Position numbers and translations under genes: made by a program | Shown here: positions 32,341-38,934 of the stretch, one piece after another | Layout of the letters: every line of letters starts with the position of its first letter | Position numbering within the stretch: position 1 is the first letter of the stretch | The notes under the pieces: generated by a model | Seen by the model: only the letters and a program-made list of their open reading frames with translations | Databases searched by the model: none | What the model was told of the DNA's origin: nothing | Assembly (NCBI GenBank): GCA_900319955.1 | Contig: ONQM01000007.1 | Location: forward strand, 1 to 38,934 | Reading direction: 5' to 3' | DNA from: an uncultured Eubacteriales bacterium | Lineage (GTDB): Bacteria; Bacillota_I; Bacilli_A; RF39; UBA660 | DNA length: 38,934 bases

Positions 32341-32784
32341 TTAGACATTTTTATGAGTTTTCATGATATAAAATAACCTAAAAGATCTAAGAAGTTGATT
32401 ATTAAGTATCCTACATGATATAGGAATAACAACAGATGTTTTATTATCAAACCAAACTCTAGTCTGATTACAATGAAGATTTTCAAGTTTCAGAATCTTA
32501 TCAAAAGCTAAAAAACAGCAGTTAACATCCCTAGGACTACAAGTAGGAAAAAATATCATATTATCAGAAACACATATAGGTACTTTATAATCCATGCCAG
32601 TTAAATCTTTAGTACCAATTTCTCTTCCATTATAACTACTACCAAAATATCTACAACTGTGTTCCATTACTTGGAAGGGAGTGCTCATAACAATTAAAGA
32701 TTTTTCTCTCTCAATTACTTTTGAAAAACCATTTTCTGCAATAATAGCAAGTGTATCACAATTAATTTCATAATCAATATTCAT
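32341..32784 (-). CDS. comK: ComK-family competence transcription factor
   Basis: ComK is the master activator of genetic competence in B. subtilis; it binds AT-boxes as a tetramer. This 147-residue protein has the family hallmark HSCRYFGSSYNGREIGT (about residues 42-58; B. subtilis has SCRFFGSSYAGRKAGT), followed by YKVPICVSDNMIFFPTCSP (B. subtilis IFLFPTLSS), a Cys-rich stretch, and PISCRILNNQLLRS near the end. It stops where B. subtilis ComK continues with about 35 more residues, including the FMLYPK segment recognised by MecA/ClpCP. ATG at 32782-32784 follows AAAAGGGGG; longer upstream readings lie in the dnaN terminator. It occupies the dnaN-recF interval. Confidence 0.88.
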   Translation of the reverse strand: MNIDYEINCDTLAIIAENGFSKVIEREKSLIVMSTPFQVMEHSCRYFGSSYNGREIGTKDLTGMDYKVPICVSDNMIFFPTCSPRDVNCCFLAFDKILKLENLHCNQTRVWFDNKTSVVIPISCRILNNQLLRSFRLFYIMKTHKNV

Positions 32785-32845
32785 TTTAAAATCCCCCTTT
32801 TGATTTAAAATTGACATTATTTTAACACAAACACATGTAGAAAAT

Positions 32846-32862
32846 TGTCGAAATTTGTCGAA
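32846..32862 (+). promoter_or_regulatory. Two tandem Spo0A boxes upstream of comK
   Basis: TGTCGAA occurs at 32846-32852 and again at 32856-32862, exactly 10 bp apart and in the same orientation. This is the arrangement known for Spo0A dimer binding. They lie about 60-80 bp upstream of the comK start, in or near the -35 area of its promoter (minus-strand TTAAAATAATG is a possible -10). Confidence 0.65.
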
Positions 32863-32895
32863 AAAAAAAATAAATTCATAAAATATGAATTTATT
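32861..32895 (-). terminator. Strong terminator after dnaN
   Basis: On the minus strand a 12-bp stem (AATAAATTCATA / TATGAATTTATT) follows the dnaN stop and ends in ten T residues. It separates the dnaA-dnaN transcript from comK. Confidence 0.9.
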
Positions 32896-34033
32896 AATAA
32901 GTTCTAATAGGAAGAACTGGAAGAACAAGTTCAGTTAAATTTTCTTTTTCTTTACTCTTTATTATAATAGGCTTAATTTCACCAACATAATTAATATCAA
33001 CAGTTTCTGTTGAAAAAGCCTTTAAAGCTTCCATCATATATCTAGCACTAAATGAAATCTTTATATCATCTTCTATATTCTTAGTAATATTCATTTTTTC
33101 TTCTACTCTACCAATTTCAACAGAACTAGATTTGACAACAAGCGTATTACCTTGAGTTTCAAATGTAACAGTATTCTTATCTTTGTCACTTGTCAAAATA
33201 GATGCTCTATCAATAACATTATATAAATCATTTAAATTAGCAGTTATAACCATATAAGTCGATTCAGGAAGTAAATTAGAAGTATTTGGATAAGTTCCAC
33301 TAATAAGTCTAGACTGGAATAAAACATTTTTATACTTAAATAAAACCTTACTATTAAATATATGCATTTCAACATTAGCCTTATCATCATCATCCATTAT
33401 TCTAGTAAACTCTAATACATTATGACTTGGAATAACAATATTATAAGAATCCTCAGATGCTTTACTAAGATTAATAAGTTTTCTAGCAAGTCTATAACTA
33501 TCAGTTGAATTAAGTTCTAAAATATTACCATTTACTTTAAAATTAATACCAGTAAGAATAGGTTTAGTTTCTTCATTACTTGTAGCAAAAGCAGTCTCTG
33601 TTATACTATCTCTAAATATCTTACTATTAATATCTATTTTTTTCTTACTCTCATCTAAACTAATAGTAGGATATTCATTTTCAGAAATACCATTTAAATC
33701 ATATTCACTATTATCTGTGTAAACCATTATTTTTAAATTATCAACAACATCTATATTAATAAATTCATCAGGTATCTTTCTAACAATTTCAAGTATATAT
33801 TTACCAGAAATAATAATACTTCCTTCTTCTTCTACTTTAAAATCACCATCTTTTAAACTTTCAATAGTAGTTTGAATAGTAATATCATTATCACTTGCAG
33901 TAAGAGTAAGTTTATCTTTCTTTAAATCAAACTTAATACCAGCAAGGACTGGAATTAAATTCTTTGAACTAATAGCATGACTAACCTTATTAAGTCCATC
34001 TAATAATAAATCTTTCTTTATAGTTAATTTCAT
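32894..34033 (-). CDS. dnaN: DNA polymerase III sliding clamp (beta subunit)
   Basis: The ring-shaped processivity clamp. MKLTIKKDLLLDGLNKVSHAISSKNLIPVLAGI is typical of the N-terminus. TGINFKV near the middle, DSYRLARK, and the C-terminal LVLPVLPIRTY (family LxMPMRL/MPIRxY) are present. 379 residues. It lies directly after dnaA, with DnaA boxes in the gap. Confidence 0.98.
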   Translation of the reverse strand: MKLTIKKDLLLDGLNKVSHAISSKNLIPVLAGIKFDLKKDKLTLTASDNDITIQTTIESLKDGDFKVEEEGSIIISGKYILEIVRKIPDEFINIDVVDNLKIMVYTDNSEYDLNGISENEYPTISLDESKKKIDINSKIFRDSITETAFATSNEETKPILTGINFKVNGNILELNSTDSYRLARKLINLSKASEDSYNIVIPSHNVLEFTRIMDDDDKANVEMHIFNSKVLFKYKNVLFQSRLISGTYPNTSNLLPESTYMVITANLNDLYNVIDRASILTSDKDKNTVTFETQGNTLVVKSSSVEIGRVEEKMNITKNIEDDIKISFSARYMMEALKAFSTETVDINYVGEIKPIIIKSKEKENLTELVLPVLPIRTY

Positions 34034-34175
34034 AATTTTATTTCCTTCTTTCTTTATATTTATAAATTATTTTTATTATAGCATGTGGATAAGTGGAAAA
34101 ACTTAAAAACATTTAAGTATAACAACAAAATATTTTAATTTTTCTTGTGGATAACTTGTTTATAATTTTAAGTTT
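34034..34175. promoter_or_regulatory. dnaA-dnaN spacer with two perfect DnaA boxes
   Basis: TGTGGATAA occurs at 34084-34092 and 34146-34154. With the cluster upstream of dnaA this gives a bipartite origin as in B. subtilis. The sequence between them is highly AT-rich and may be the unwinding element. Confidence 0.75.
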
Positions 34176-35546
34176 TCAACTACCTATTTTTTCTTTTAAT
34201 TTTTCTATAATTTTAGCAAGATCTTTATTAACTTCAATCTCCTTAGCTATTTTATCACAAGAGTGCATAACAGTCGAGTGATCTTTTCCACCAAATTCAG
34301 TTCCTATCTTAGGAAAAGACTCATTTGTACACTTTCTACATAAGTACATTGCAATTTGTCTAGGATTAGAAATATTAGCACTTCTTTTCTTACTTCTAAT
34401 ATCCTCAACACTTATCTGAAACTCTTCTGCAACAATTTTTTGAATTCTTTGTATGTCATTCTGTTCATAAGTTCCATTGCTCATTAAATCTTTTAAAGCA
34501 TCAAGAGCAAGAGGAAGAGTAATTTTATCCGCTCCCATAATAGCAACATAAGCAAAAAGTCTTGTAATAGCACCCTCTAAATGTCTAACGTCAGACCCAG
34601 CATTTTCTGCAATATAATCAATAACATCTTGTGGAACATCAAGTGGAGCTTTAAAAGCAATAATCTTTCTTTTTAAAATTTTCTTTCTAAGCTCAATATC
34701 TGTAGGATCAATATTAACAGAAAGTCCCCAAGCAAATCTTGTCATAAGTCTGTCTTCCATAAGTTTTAAATCATCTGGTGACCTATCTGATGAAACAACA
34801 ATTTGTTTAGAATCACTAAATAGTGTATTAAATGTGTGGAAAAATTCCTGTTGACTCTTAGTAGCATTTCCTAAATACTGAATATCATCAATCATTAAAA
34901 CATCAATATCACGATACTTTTCTTTAAAAAATTCCATTTCCTCATAATTATTTTCTTTTCCACTCTTTCTGTTCATTTTAACAAAGTCATTAATAAATTG
35001 TTCTGACGTAACATATAAAACCTTTTTAGAAGAATGTTCAACAATATAATTACCAATAGCATGCATCAAATGAGTTTTTCCAAGACCACTATTACCAAAT
35101 AAGAATAATGGATTAAACATTTTACCAGGATTTTCTGCAACAGACATTGCAGCAGATTGTGCAAACTTGTTTGAATCACCAACAACAAAGTTATCAAAAG
35201 TATATTCTTTTTTCAAATTAGAATTAAATTTAAATTTATTATTATCTTTTGGAATATCTTCTACTTTAACAGATTTTTCTTCATTTTTCTCTTCTTCAAC
35301 TTCATCTTCTGTAACAAAAGAGATGTTAGTATCATTATTAACAATTTTATCAAATATAGATTTTATTAAATCGTAATAATTATCTTGTAAATGTTTCTTG
35401 TATATAGACATAGGAACAAGTACTTTAGCATTACCATCTTTATAATATATAAGTTTCGTTTCACTAAACCAAGTATCATACGAAAGAGATGATAATTCTT
35501 CTTTAATCTGTGCTAGAAAATTGGTCCAAAGGACCTCTAAGTTCAT
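34176..35546 (-). CDS. dnaA: Chromosomal replication initiator DnaA
   Basis: DnaA is the AAA+ initiator that binds DnaA boxes and opens oriC. It has domain I (NLEVLWTNFLAQIKEELSSLSYDTWF), a short charged linker, Walker A FGNSGLGKTHLMHA, Walker B VLMIDDIQYL, and the C-terminal DnaA signature FGGKDHSTVMHSCDKI with RQIAMYLCR. 456 residues from ATG at 35544-35546, preceded by GGGGAGATGG. An in-frame TTG upstream is rejected because it lies at the ribosome site. Confidence 0.98.
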   Translation of the reverse strand: MNLEVLWTNFLAQIKEELSSLSYDTWFSETKLIYYKDGNAKVLVPMSIYKKHLQDNYYDLIKSIFDKIVNNDTNISFVTEDEVEEEKNEEKSVKVEDIPKDNNKFKFNSNLKKEYTFDNFVVGDSNKFAQSAAMSVAENPGKMFNPLFLFGNSGLGKTHLMHAIGNYIVEHSSKKVLYVTSEQFINDFVKMNRKSGKENNYEEMEFFKEKYRDIDVLMIDDIQYLGNATKSQQEFFHTFNTLFSDSKQIVVSSDRSPDDLKLMEDRLMTRFAWGLSVNIDPTDIELRKKILKRKIIAFKAPLDVPQDVIDYIAENAGSDVRHLEGAITRLFAYVAIMGADKITLPLALDALKDLMSNGTYEQNDIQRIQKIVAEEFQISVEDIRSKKRSANISNPRQIAMYLCRKCTNESFPKIGTEFGGKDHSTVMHSCDKIAKEIEVNKDLAKIIEKLKEKIGS

Positions 35547-35672
35547 TATACCATCTCCCCACAATCAATTTATACCAAATATAATAAACTACTTTGTTGA
35601 AAAAAGAAATAGTTTTTTTAAACTTTTTTTATCCACAATTTATGAACAGGGTTTATCCACAATTAAAAACAT

Positions 35673-35679
35673 TGTCGAA
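35673..35679 (+). promoter_or_regulatory. Spo0A box within oriC
   Basis: A single TGTCGAA lies between the second and third DnaA boxes. In B. subtilis Spo0A binds oriC sites and restrains initiation during sporulation. Confidence 0.45.
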
Positions 35680-35784
35680 TAAAGATAAATAAGACTTTTC
35701 CACATTTTCCACAGATTTTATAATTAACATAGTGAAAAAAGTTATAAACAAGTATGTTAACTTGTGTGGAAAACAAAAATTTTA

Positions 35785-35814
35785 TTGACAATATGAGGTT
35801 TTATACCTTATAAT
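35785..35814 (+). promoter_or_regulatory. rpmH promoter
   Basis: TTGACA (35785-35790) and TATAAT (35809-35814) match the sigma-A consensus exactly, with 18 bp between them, about 30 bp before the rpmH start. Confidence 0.85.
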
Positions 35815-35845
35815 AAGGTAGATTTGTCTGGAGGTGGAAAATATT

Positions 35846-35968
35846 ATGAAAAGAACTTATCAACCAAATAACAAAAAAATGAAGAGACATTTAGGTTTTT
35901 TTGCTCGTCGCAAAGGTAATGTAATTAATAATCGTCGTAAGAAGGGCCGTAAAACTCTTTCTAAATAA
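35846..35968 (+). CDS. rpmH: Ribosomal protein L34
   Basis: A 40-residue basic protein beginning MKRTYQPNNKKMKRHLGF and ending RRKKGRKTLSK, the clear ends of L34. The usual length is 44-46: the middle is shortened and divergent (FFARRKGNVINN in place of the common FRARM.TKNGRKVL). GGAGGTGG precedes ATG at 35846-35848. Its CGT/CGC/GGC codons stand out from the AT-rich neighbours, as expected for a highly expressed ribosomal gene. Position next to oriC and before rnpA is universal. Confidence 0.95.
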   Translation: MKRTYQPNNKKMKRHLGFFARRKGNVINNRRKKGRKTLSK

Positions 35969-35991
35969 TCACTTTTTTAGTGATTTTTTTT
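35967..35991 (+). terminator. Terminator or attenuator between rpmH and rnpA
   Basis: AATCACT and AGTGATT pair around a T loop, followed by TTTTTT. It would lower rnpA expression relative to rpmH. Confidence 0.75.
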
Positions 35992-36012
35992 AAATTAAGG
36001 AGGAAAGAGTAA

Positions 36013-36345
36013 ATGAGAAAACTATACATAGTAAAAAAAGAAGAAGATTTTAATAATATAATAAAAAAAGGAAAATTAAATAAAAATAAATATCTAGTAA
36101 TATATAATATAGAAAATAATTTACCATATGATAGATTTGGAGTATCTGTTCCAAAAAAATTAGGTAATGCAGTATTTAGAAATAAATATAAAAGAAAATT
36201 AAGAAGTATTATAGATATTTATAGAAAAGATTGTAATAACTCTAAAGATTATATTATAATATTAAGGAGTAAGGGAAAAGATTTAGAATTTAATGAATTA
36301 AAAGAAAGTTTAATTACCCTACTAAAGCAAGGAGAAAAAAGATGA
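36013..36345 (+). CDS. rnpA: Ribonuclease P protein component
   Basis: The protein subunit of RNase P, which matures tRNA 5' ends. The conserved FGVSVPKKLGNAVFRNKYKRKLR (RNR-motif variant) is present. 110 residues. AAGGAGGAAAG lies before the ATG. The stop overlaps the yidC start by four bases. Confidence 0.95.
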   Translation: MRKLYIVKKEEDFNNIIKKGKLNKNKYLVIYNIENNLPYDRFGVSVPKKLGNAVFRNKYKRKLRSIIDIYRKDCNNSKDYIIILRSKGKDLEFNELKESLITLLKQGEKR

Positions 36346-37274
36346 AGAAAAAAAATAAGAAAAAGTTAATTATTCTTGTACTCTTAGTAACACTTCTTTT
36401 AACAACAGGATGTACAAAGACATTAACTGATAAAAACAAAAAAGCAGTAGTTAACAAAGTAACAGGACAAAACTTAACAGAAAATATACTGTGTAAGCCA
36501 ACAGATAAAGAAACAATAAAACAGTATAAGGATAGTGGTGTAAAAATAGATAAACTTCCAGAATGCAAAGATTTTAAAGTAAACAGTGGAAAGTATGAAG
36601 ACCTTTGGACAGCACTTCTTGTAAAACCATTAGCATTCTTAATACTAAAAATAGGAACATTTACTAAAAACTATGCACTAGCACTTATAATACTTACAAT
36701 ATTAATAAGACTTGTATGTTATCCATTTACAAGAAAAACTGCAATGCAAAGTGAAAACATGAAAAAAGCAAATCCTGAAATACAAAGAATTCAAAAGAAG
36801 TATGAAGGAAGAAAAGACGAAGATGCAATGATGAAGCAAAGTCAGGAAATGATGATGGTATATAAAAAATATAACATTAATCCAACATCAGGATGTATAT
36901 TTGCATTCTTACAGTTACCACTATTTATAGCATTCTATGAAGCAGTACAGCGTTTCCCAGTAATCTTTGAAGATAGCTTCCTAGGAATGCAACTTGGAAC
37001 AACACCATCAATAGGACTTACAAGTAAATTCTTCTTTATGTACTTAATATTAATGTTATTAATAGGACTAACAACTTATATGTCATTTAAAATGAACTCA
37101 TCAGGAAATGATTTAGATCCATCAATGAAACATATGCCAGTATATATGACAGCAATGATAATAATAACAGCATTATTTATGCCATCAGCTTTATGTATTT
37201 ACTGGTTAACAAATAACTTATGTACAATGCTTCAAAATTACATTGTAAAAAAAGAAGTAGCAAAAAATAAGTAG
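36342..37274 (+). CDS. yidC: Membrane protein insertase YidC (lipoprotein form)
   Basis: YidC/SpoIIIJ-type insertase. A lipoprotein signal with LLTTGC places the lipidated Cys at residue 24. An extracytoplasmic stretch is followed by five membrane segments, starting near LLVKPLAFLILKIGTF. The conserved YPFTRKTAMQSENMKK, LQLPLFIAFYEAVQRFP and IYWLTNNLCTMLQNYIVKK motifs are present. 310 residues. It is coupled to rnpA and followed by jag, as in B. subtilis (rpmH-rnpA-spoIIIJ-jag). Confidence 0.96.
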   Translation: MKKKNKKKLIILVLLVTLLLTTGCTKTLTDKNKKAVVNKVTGQNLTENILCKPTDKETIKQYKDSGVKIDKLPECKDFKVNSGKYEDLWTALLVKPLAFLILKIGTFTKNYALALIILTILIRLVCYPFTRKTAMQSENMKKANPEIQRIQKKYEGRKDEDAMMKQSQEMMMVYKKYNINPTSGCIFAFLQLPLFIAFYEAVQRFPVIFEDSFLGMQLGTTPSIGLTSKFFFMYLILMLLIGLTTYMSFKMNSSGNDLDPSMKHMPVYMTAMIIITALFMPSALCIYWLTNNLCTMLQNYIVKKEVAKNK

Positions 37275-37286
37275 GAGGTAGTAAAG

Positions 37287-37889
37287 ATGGAAAAACATTT
37301 ATATACAAAAGAAACAAAAATGGATGCAATAAACTTAGCAAAAAGAGAACTTGTAGAAACAGAAGATAACTTAATAATTAATGTAAAAGAAGAAAAAGAA
37401 GATAGTGTAACAATAGAAGTAATAGAAAAAAGAGAAGTAATAGAATTTATTAAAAGTTATATAGTTAAACTTCTAAATGAAATGGGATATCAAAATATAA
37501 ATATAGAAATAAAAAATAAAGATATAACACCAAACTTTACAATATATAGTGATGATGATGCTTTGTTAATTGGAAAATCTGGTAGGAACCTAAAAGCACT
37601 TCAAAAAATAACATCACAAGCTGTAAGGAAAGAATTAGGAGAAAACTTTAAATTCATTATAAATGTTGGAAACTATCAAGAAAAAAGAGAAAAAAGTCTA
37701 GAGCATCTAGCATTTAATATTGCAAGAGAAGTAAGAAATACAGGAATACCTGTAAAAATGGATAGAATGAATTCTTATGAAAGAAGAATAATACATAATA
37801 CCCTTGCAAATGATAAACATGTAACAACACATAGTGAAGGTGAAGAGCCTAATAGGTATGTAATTGTTGAACCAAGAGAGAATAATTAA
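37287..37889 (+). CDS. jag: RNA-binding protein Jag/KhpB
   Basis: A KH/R3H-domain RNA-binding protein that partners KhpA and affects division and cell elongation in Firmicutes. Jag_N domain (residues 1-50), KH domain with the GKSGRNLKALQ loop, and C-terminal R3H domain (RRIIHNTLANDKHVTTHSEGEEPNRY). 200 residues. AGGAGGTAG precedes the ATG. In B. subtilis mnmE-mnmG-rsmG-noc-soj-spo0J follow; here the neighbourhood changes immediately. Confidence 0.95.
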   Translation: MEKHLYTKETKMDAINLAKRELVETEDNLIINVKEEKEDSVTIEVIEKREVIEFIKSYIVKLLNEMGYQNINIEIKNKDITPNFTIYSDDDALLIGKSGRNLKALQKITSQAVRKELGENFKFIINVGNYQEKREKSLEHLAFNIAREVRNTGIPVKMDRMNSYERRIIHNTLANDKHVTTHSEGEEPNRYVIVEPRENN

Positions 37890-37901
37890 CTCTCTTTTTT
37901 T
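37875..37901 (+). terminator. Terminator after jag
   Basis: AGAGAG and CTCTCT pair around the jag stop codon, followed by TTTTTT. Confidence 0.8.
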
Positions 37902-37905
37902 ATGC

Positions 37906-37939
37906 AAAAAAAAGACTAAGAATTTTTATCTTGGTCTTT
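37906..37939 (-). terminator. Terminator of the ribbon-helix-helix gene
   Basis: On the minus strand AAAGACCAAGA and TCTTAGTCTTT pair (one mismatch) around TAAAAAT, ending in a T run. The stop codon is inside the hairpin. Confidence 0.75.
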
Positions 37940-38143
37940 TAACTCTTCTTTTGTTTTAATTTTAATACTATCTTCATCTAAATTATCTAAAGCAAATGAA
38001 ATACATTCATTTATAAGTCTATTAACTGATATGTTGCTAGCACTAGATATTTCTTCAAGTTCACTCAAAAGAGAATACTTAATTCTCATAGTTTTAAGTA
38101 CACTTTTTTCATTATTAATATTTGGAAGTTTAAATTCACCCAT
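37916..38143 (-). CDS. Putative ribbon-helix-helix (Arc/CopG-like) DNA-binding protein
   Basis: A 75-residue protein from ATG at 38141-38143 (MGEFKLPNINNEKSVLKTMR). The pattern KTMRIKYSLLSELEEISSASNISVNRLINECISFALDNLDED matches the beta-strand plus two helices of the RHH fold, as in CopG/Arc regulators: an amphipathic strand, LxxELxxxAxxxxxSxNxLI, then a long helix. The tail is acidic/lysine-rich. The ribosome site is weak and longer in-frame starts exist upstream, so the N-terminus is uncertain. It is divergent from a surface-protein gene, and the shared spacer has repeated AGTAATAC motifs, so it may regulate itself and that gene. No toxin gene is seen next to it. Confidence 0.6.
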   Translation of the reverse strand: MGEFKLPNINNEKSVLKTMRIKYSLLSELEEISSASNISVNRLINECISFALDNLDEDSIKIKTKEELKDQDKNS

Positions 38144-38170
38144 ATATATCAGTACCAGCCTTTTAATTAA

Positions 38171-38286
38171 TTTTACAAAAAAGTAATACCACATGTAAGT
38201 TTCACAATTAGTAATACTTAAAGTAAATTCAATTAAATATAATTTTAGATACACAATTTGTTTTACAAAAAGTAATACAATTGTGT
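38171..38286. promoter_or_regulatory. Divergent regulatory spacer with three AGTAATAC motifs
   Basis: AGTAATAC occurs at 38182-38189, 38210-38217 and 38271-38278. The first and third copies are preceded by TTTTACAAAA. The third lies inside an inverted repeat ACACAATT (38251-38258) / AATTGTGT (38279-38286). These are candidate operators for the adjacent RHH protein. Confidence 0.45.
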
Positions 38287-38349
38287 GACTTAAATAAATT
38301 ATTTTTATGTTTTATTCTTTAAATAATAGATTATTTAAAGAGGTAGAAA

Positions 38350-38934
38350 ATGAAAGAAAAAAATTTAAATAAGATTTTAAAGACAAGTATAGTTACATTT
38401 TCAATTTTAACAGTAATAAATTGTATTGGAATAATGAATAGTAGTCATGCATTATTTGAGAAAAGTGTAGATAGTAAAAACAAAATAAGTATGAAAATTG
38501 TTAATTATGCTGAAAAAGGTGTTGCAACAACATCAATTGCAAATCTTGCTAAGAAAGACAAAACAAATTTAGCATATGATGAAACATCTGATAATAATTT
38601 AAGATATATAGGAGCAAATCCAAACAACTATGTAAGATTTAATAACGAGTTATGGAGAATAGTAGGAAGCTTTGCAAATATAAGTAATGGAATAACTAGT
38701 TCAAAGAGAATAAAACTAGTAAAGAATGGATATGCATATACAGGAACAGCATTTGATATTAATAATGTTAATGATTATTCAACATCAACTTTAAAAACAA
38801 CACTTAATGGAACATATTATAATGGATTAACAACAGATGCTAAAAACATGATAGATAATGCAGTATGGAATATTGGAGGATTTGTTCCAACTTGGAATGC
38901 ATCAACTGGTTCGAATGCCGCTAATTTCTATGCA
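38350..38934 (+). CDS. Secreted surface protein, N-terminal part (runs off the window)
   Basis: An open frame of 195 codons without a stop reaches the right edge. ATG at 38350-38352 follows AAAGAGG. A basic N-terminus and a hydrophobic segment (about residues 12-30) form a signal peptide or anchor, ending near SSHALF. The rest is Asn/Thr/Ser-rich, with a motif NLRYIGANPNNYVRFNNELWRIVG and many aromatic and Asn residues. I recognise the YIGANPNNYVxFNxELWRI type from large repeat-bearing surface proteins of uncultured gut Firmicutes, but no function is known to me. Spacing and divergence suggest control by the RHH protein. Confidence 0.7.
   Translation, partial: MKEKNLNKILKTSIVTFSILTVINCIGIMNSSHALFEKSVDSKNKISMKIVNYAEKGVATTSIANLAKKDKTNLAYDETSDNNLRYIGANPNNYVRFNNELWRIVGSFANISNGITSSKRIKLVKNGYAYTGTAFDINNVNDYSTSTLKTTLNGTYYNGLTTDAKNMIDNAVWNIGGFVPTWNASTGSNAANFYA

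Larger units (their letters stand above)
35547..35845. other. oriC, upstream part
   Basis: The dnaA-rpmH interval is where coding strand switches from minus to plus. DnaA boxes: TTATCCACA at 35629-35637 and 35653-35661; TTTTCCACA at 35696-35704 and 35705-35713 (back to back); and TGTGGAAAA at 35765-35773. A Spo0A box TGTCGAA is at 35673-35679. The dnaA promoter must lie within about 35550-35620 (minus-strand TTATAT and TATAAA are candidates). Confidence 0.85.

Noticed and set aside
32785-32928. Longer N-terminus for the comK-like protein
   Set aside because: The upstream extension reads through the dnaN terminator and the Spo0A boxes and is a hydrophobic Phe-rich peptide; the ATG at 32784 has an excellent ribosome site.
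36314-36568. Minus-strand frame over rnpA/yidC
   Set aside because: Antisense to the well-supported yidC signal-peptide region; hydrophobic only because the opposite strand is lysine-rich.
38144-38254. Longer N-terminus for the RHH protein
   Set aside because: The extension would translate the spacer holding the AGTAATAC repeats and adds a Tyr/Leu-rich stretch foreign to RHH proteins, although the ribosome site at the shorter start is weak.

Overview
The window is the replication-origin region of a very AT-rich, low-GC Gram-positive bacterium, most likely an uncultured spore-forming or formerly spore-forming member of the Bacilli (the gut lineages near Erysipelotrichales/RF39 are plausible, but the sequence does not settle this). 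The gene order is a compacted version of the Bacillus subtilis origin region: dnaA-dnaN-recF-gyrB-gyrA, then tadA-dnaX-ybaB-recR-bofA-holB-ricT-trmN6-rsmI-pth-mfd-metG-tatD, then ksgA-yabG-veg-spoVG and yabP-yabQ-divIC-tilS-ftsH. All of these are on the minus strand. rpmH-rnpA-yidC-jag run on the plus strand from the other side of dnaA, so replication probably starts near 35.6-35.8 kb and transcription follows the forks.

Region by region (plus-strand coordinates). 1-230: edge of a TnpB-type (IS200/IS605) gene and the ftsH terminator. 0.2-4.5 kb: ftsH, tilS, divIC, yabQ, yabP. 4.5-7.1 kb: spoVG, veg, yabG, a small membrane protein, ksgA. 7.1-11.5 kb: a lineage-specific cell-surface block with a GT2 glycosyltransferase, two unknown membrane proteins, a small secreted or anchored protein, a SipW/ER-type signal peptidase and a TasA/camelysin-like substrate. 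11.6-25.6 kb: tatD, metG with a T-box leader, an unknown gene, mfd, pth, rsmI, trmN6, ricT, holB, bofA, recR, ybaB, dnaX, tadA and a small SRP RNA. 25.7-26.6 kb: about 950 bp of noncoding DNA holding an alternating array of Noc-type (ATTTCCCGGGAAAT) and ParB/parS-type (GTTYCACGTGRAAC) palindromes, several joined to DnaA boxes. 26.6-35.5 kb: gyrA, gyrB, recF, a comK-like gene, dnaN, dnaA. 35.55-35.85 kb: oriC. 35.8-37.9 kb: rpmH, rnpA, yidC, jag. 37.9-38.9 kb: a ribbon-helix-helix protein divergent from a surface-protein gene that runs off the end.

The most interesting features concern the link between replication origin, chromosome organisation and development. (1) Noc and parS palindromes alternate between gyrA and the SRP RNA gene, and three near-identical 40-bp units place a DnaA-box-like sequence beside a parS core. 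(2) The same palindromes occur inside dnaX, where they are translated as part of a low-complexity linker (ISREI, VSRET), and a parS-like copy inside tadA is read in the same frame. (3) A ComK-family competence regulator sits between dnaN and recF, where B. subtilis has rlbA/yaaA. It lacks the C-terminal tail of B. subtilis ComK and is preceded by two tandem Spo0A boxes (TGTCGAA). A further Spo0A box lies within oriC. Together with YabP, YabQ, YabG and BofA this suggests that sporulation and competence control are wired into the origin region. soj, spo0J/parB and noc are not in the window.

Limits: all calls rest on reading the sequence and on remembered family features; no database search was run. 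Start codons were chosen from Shine-Dalgarno position and family N-termini.
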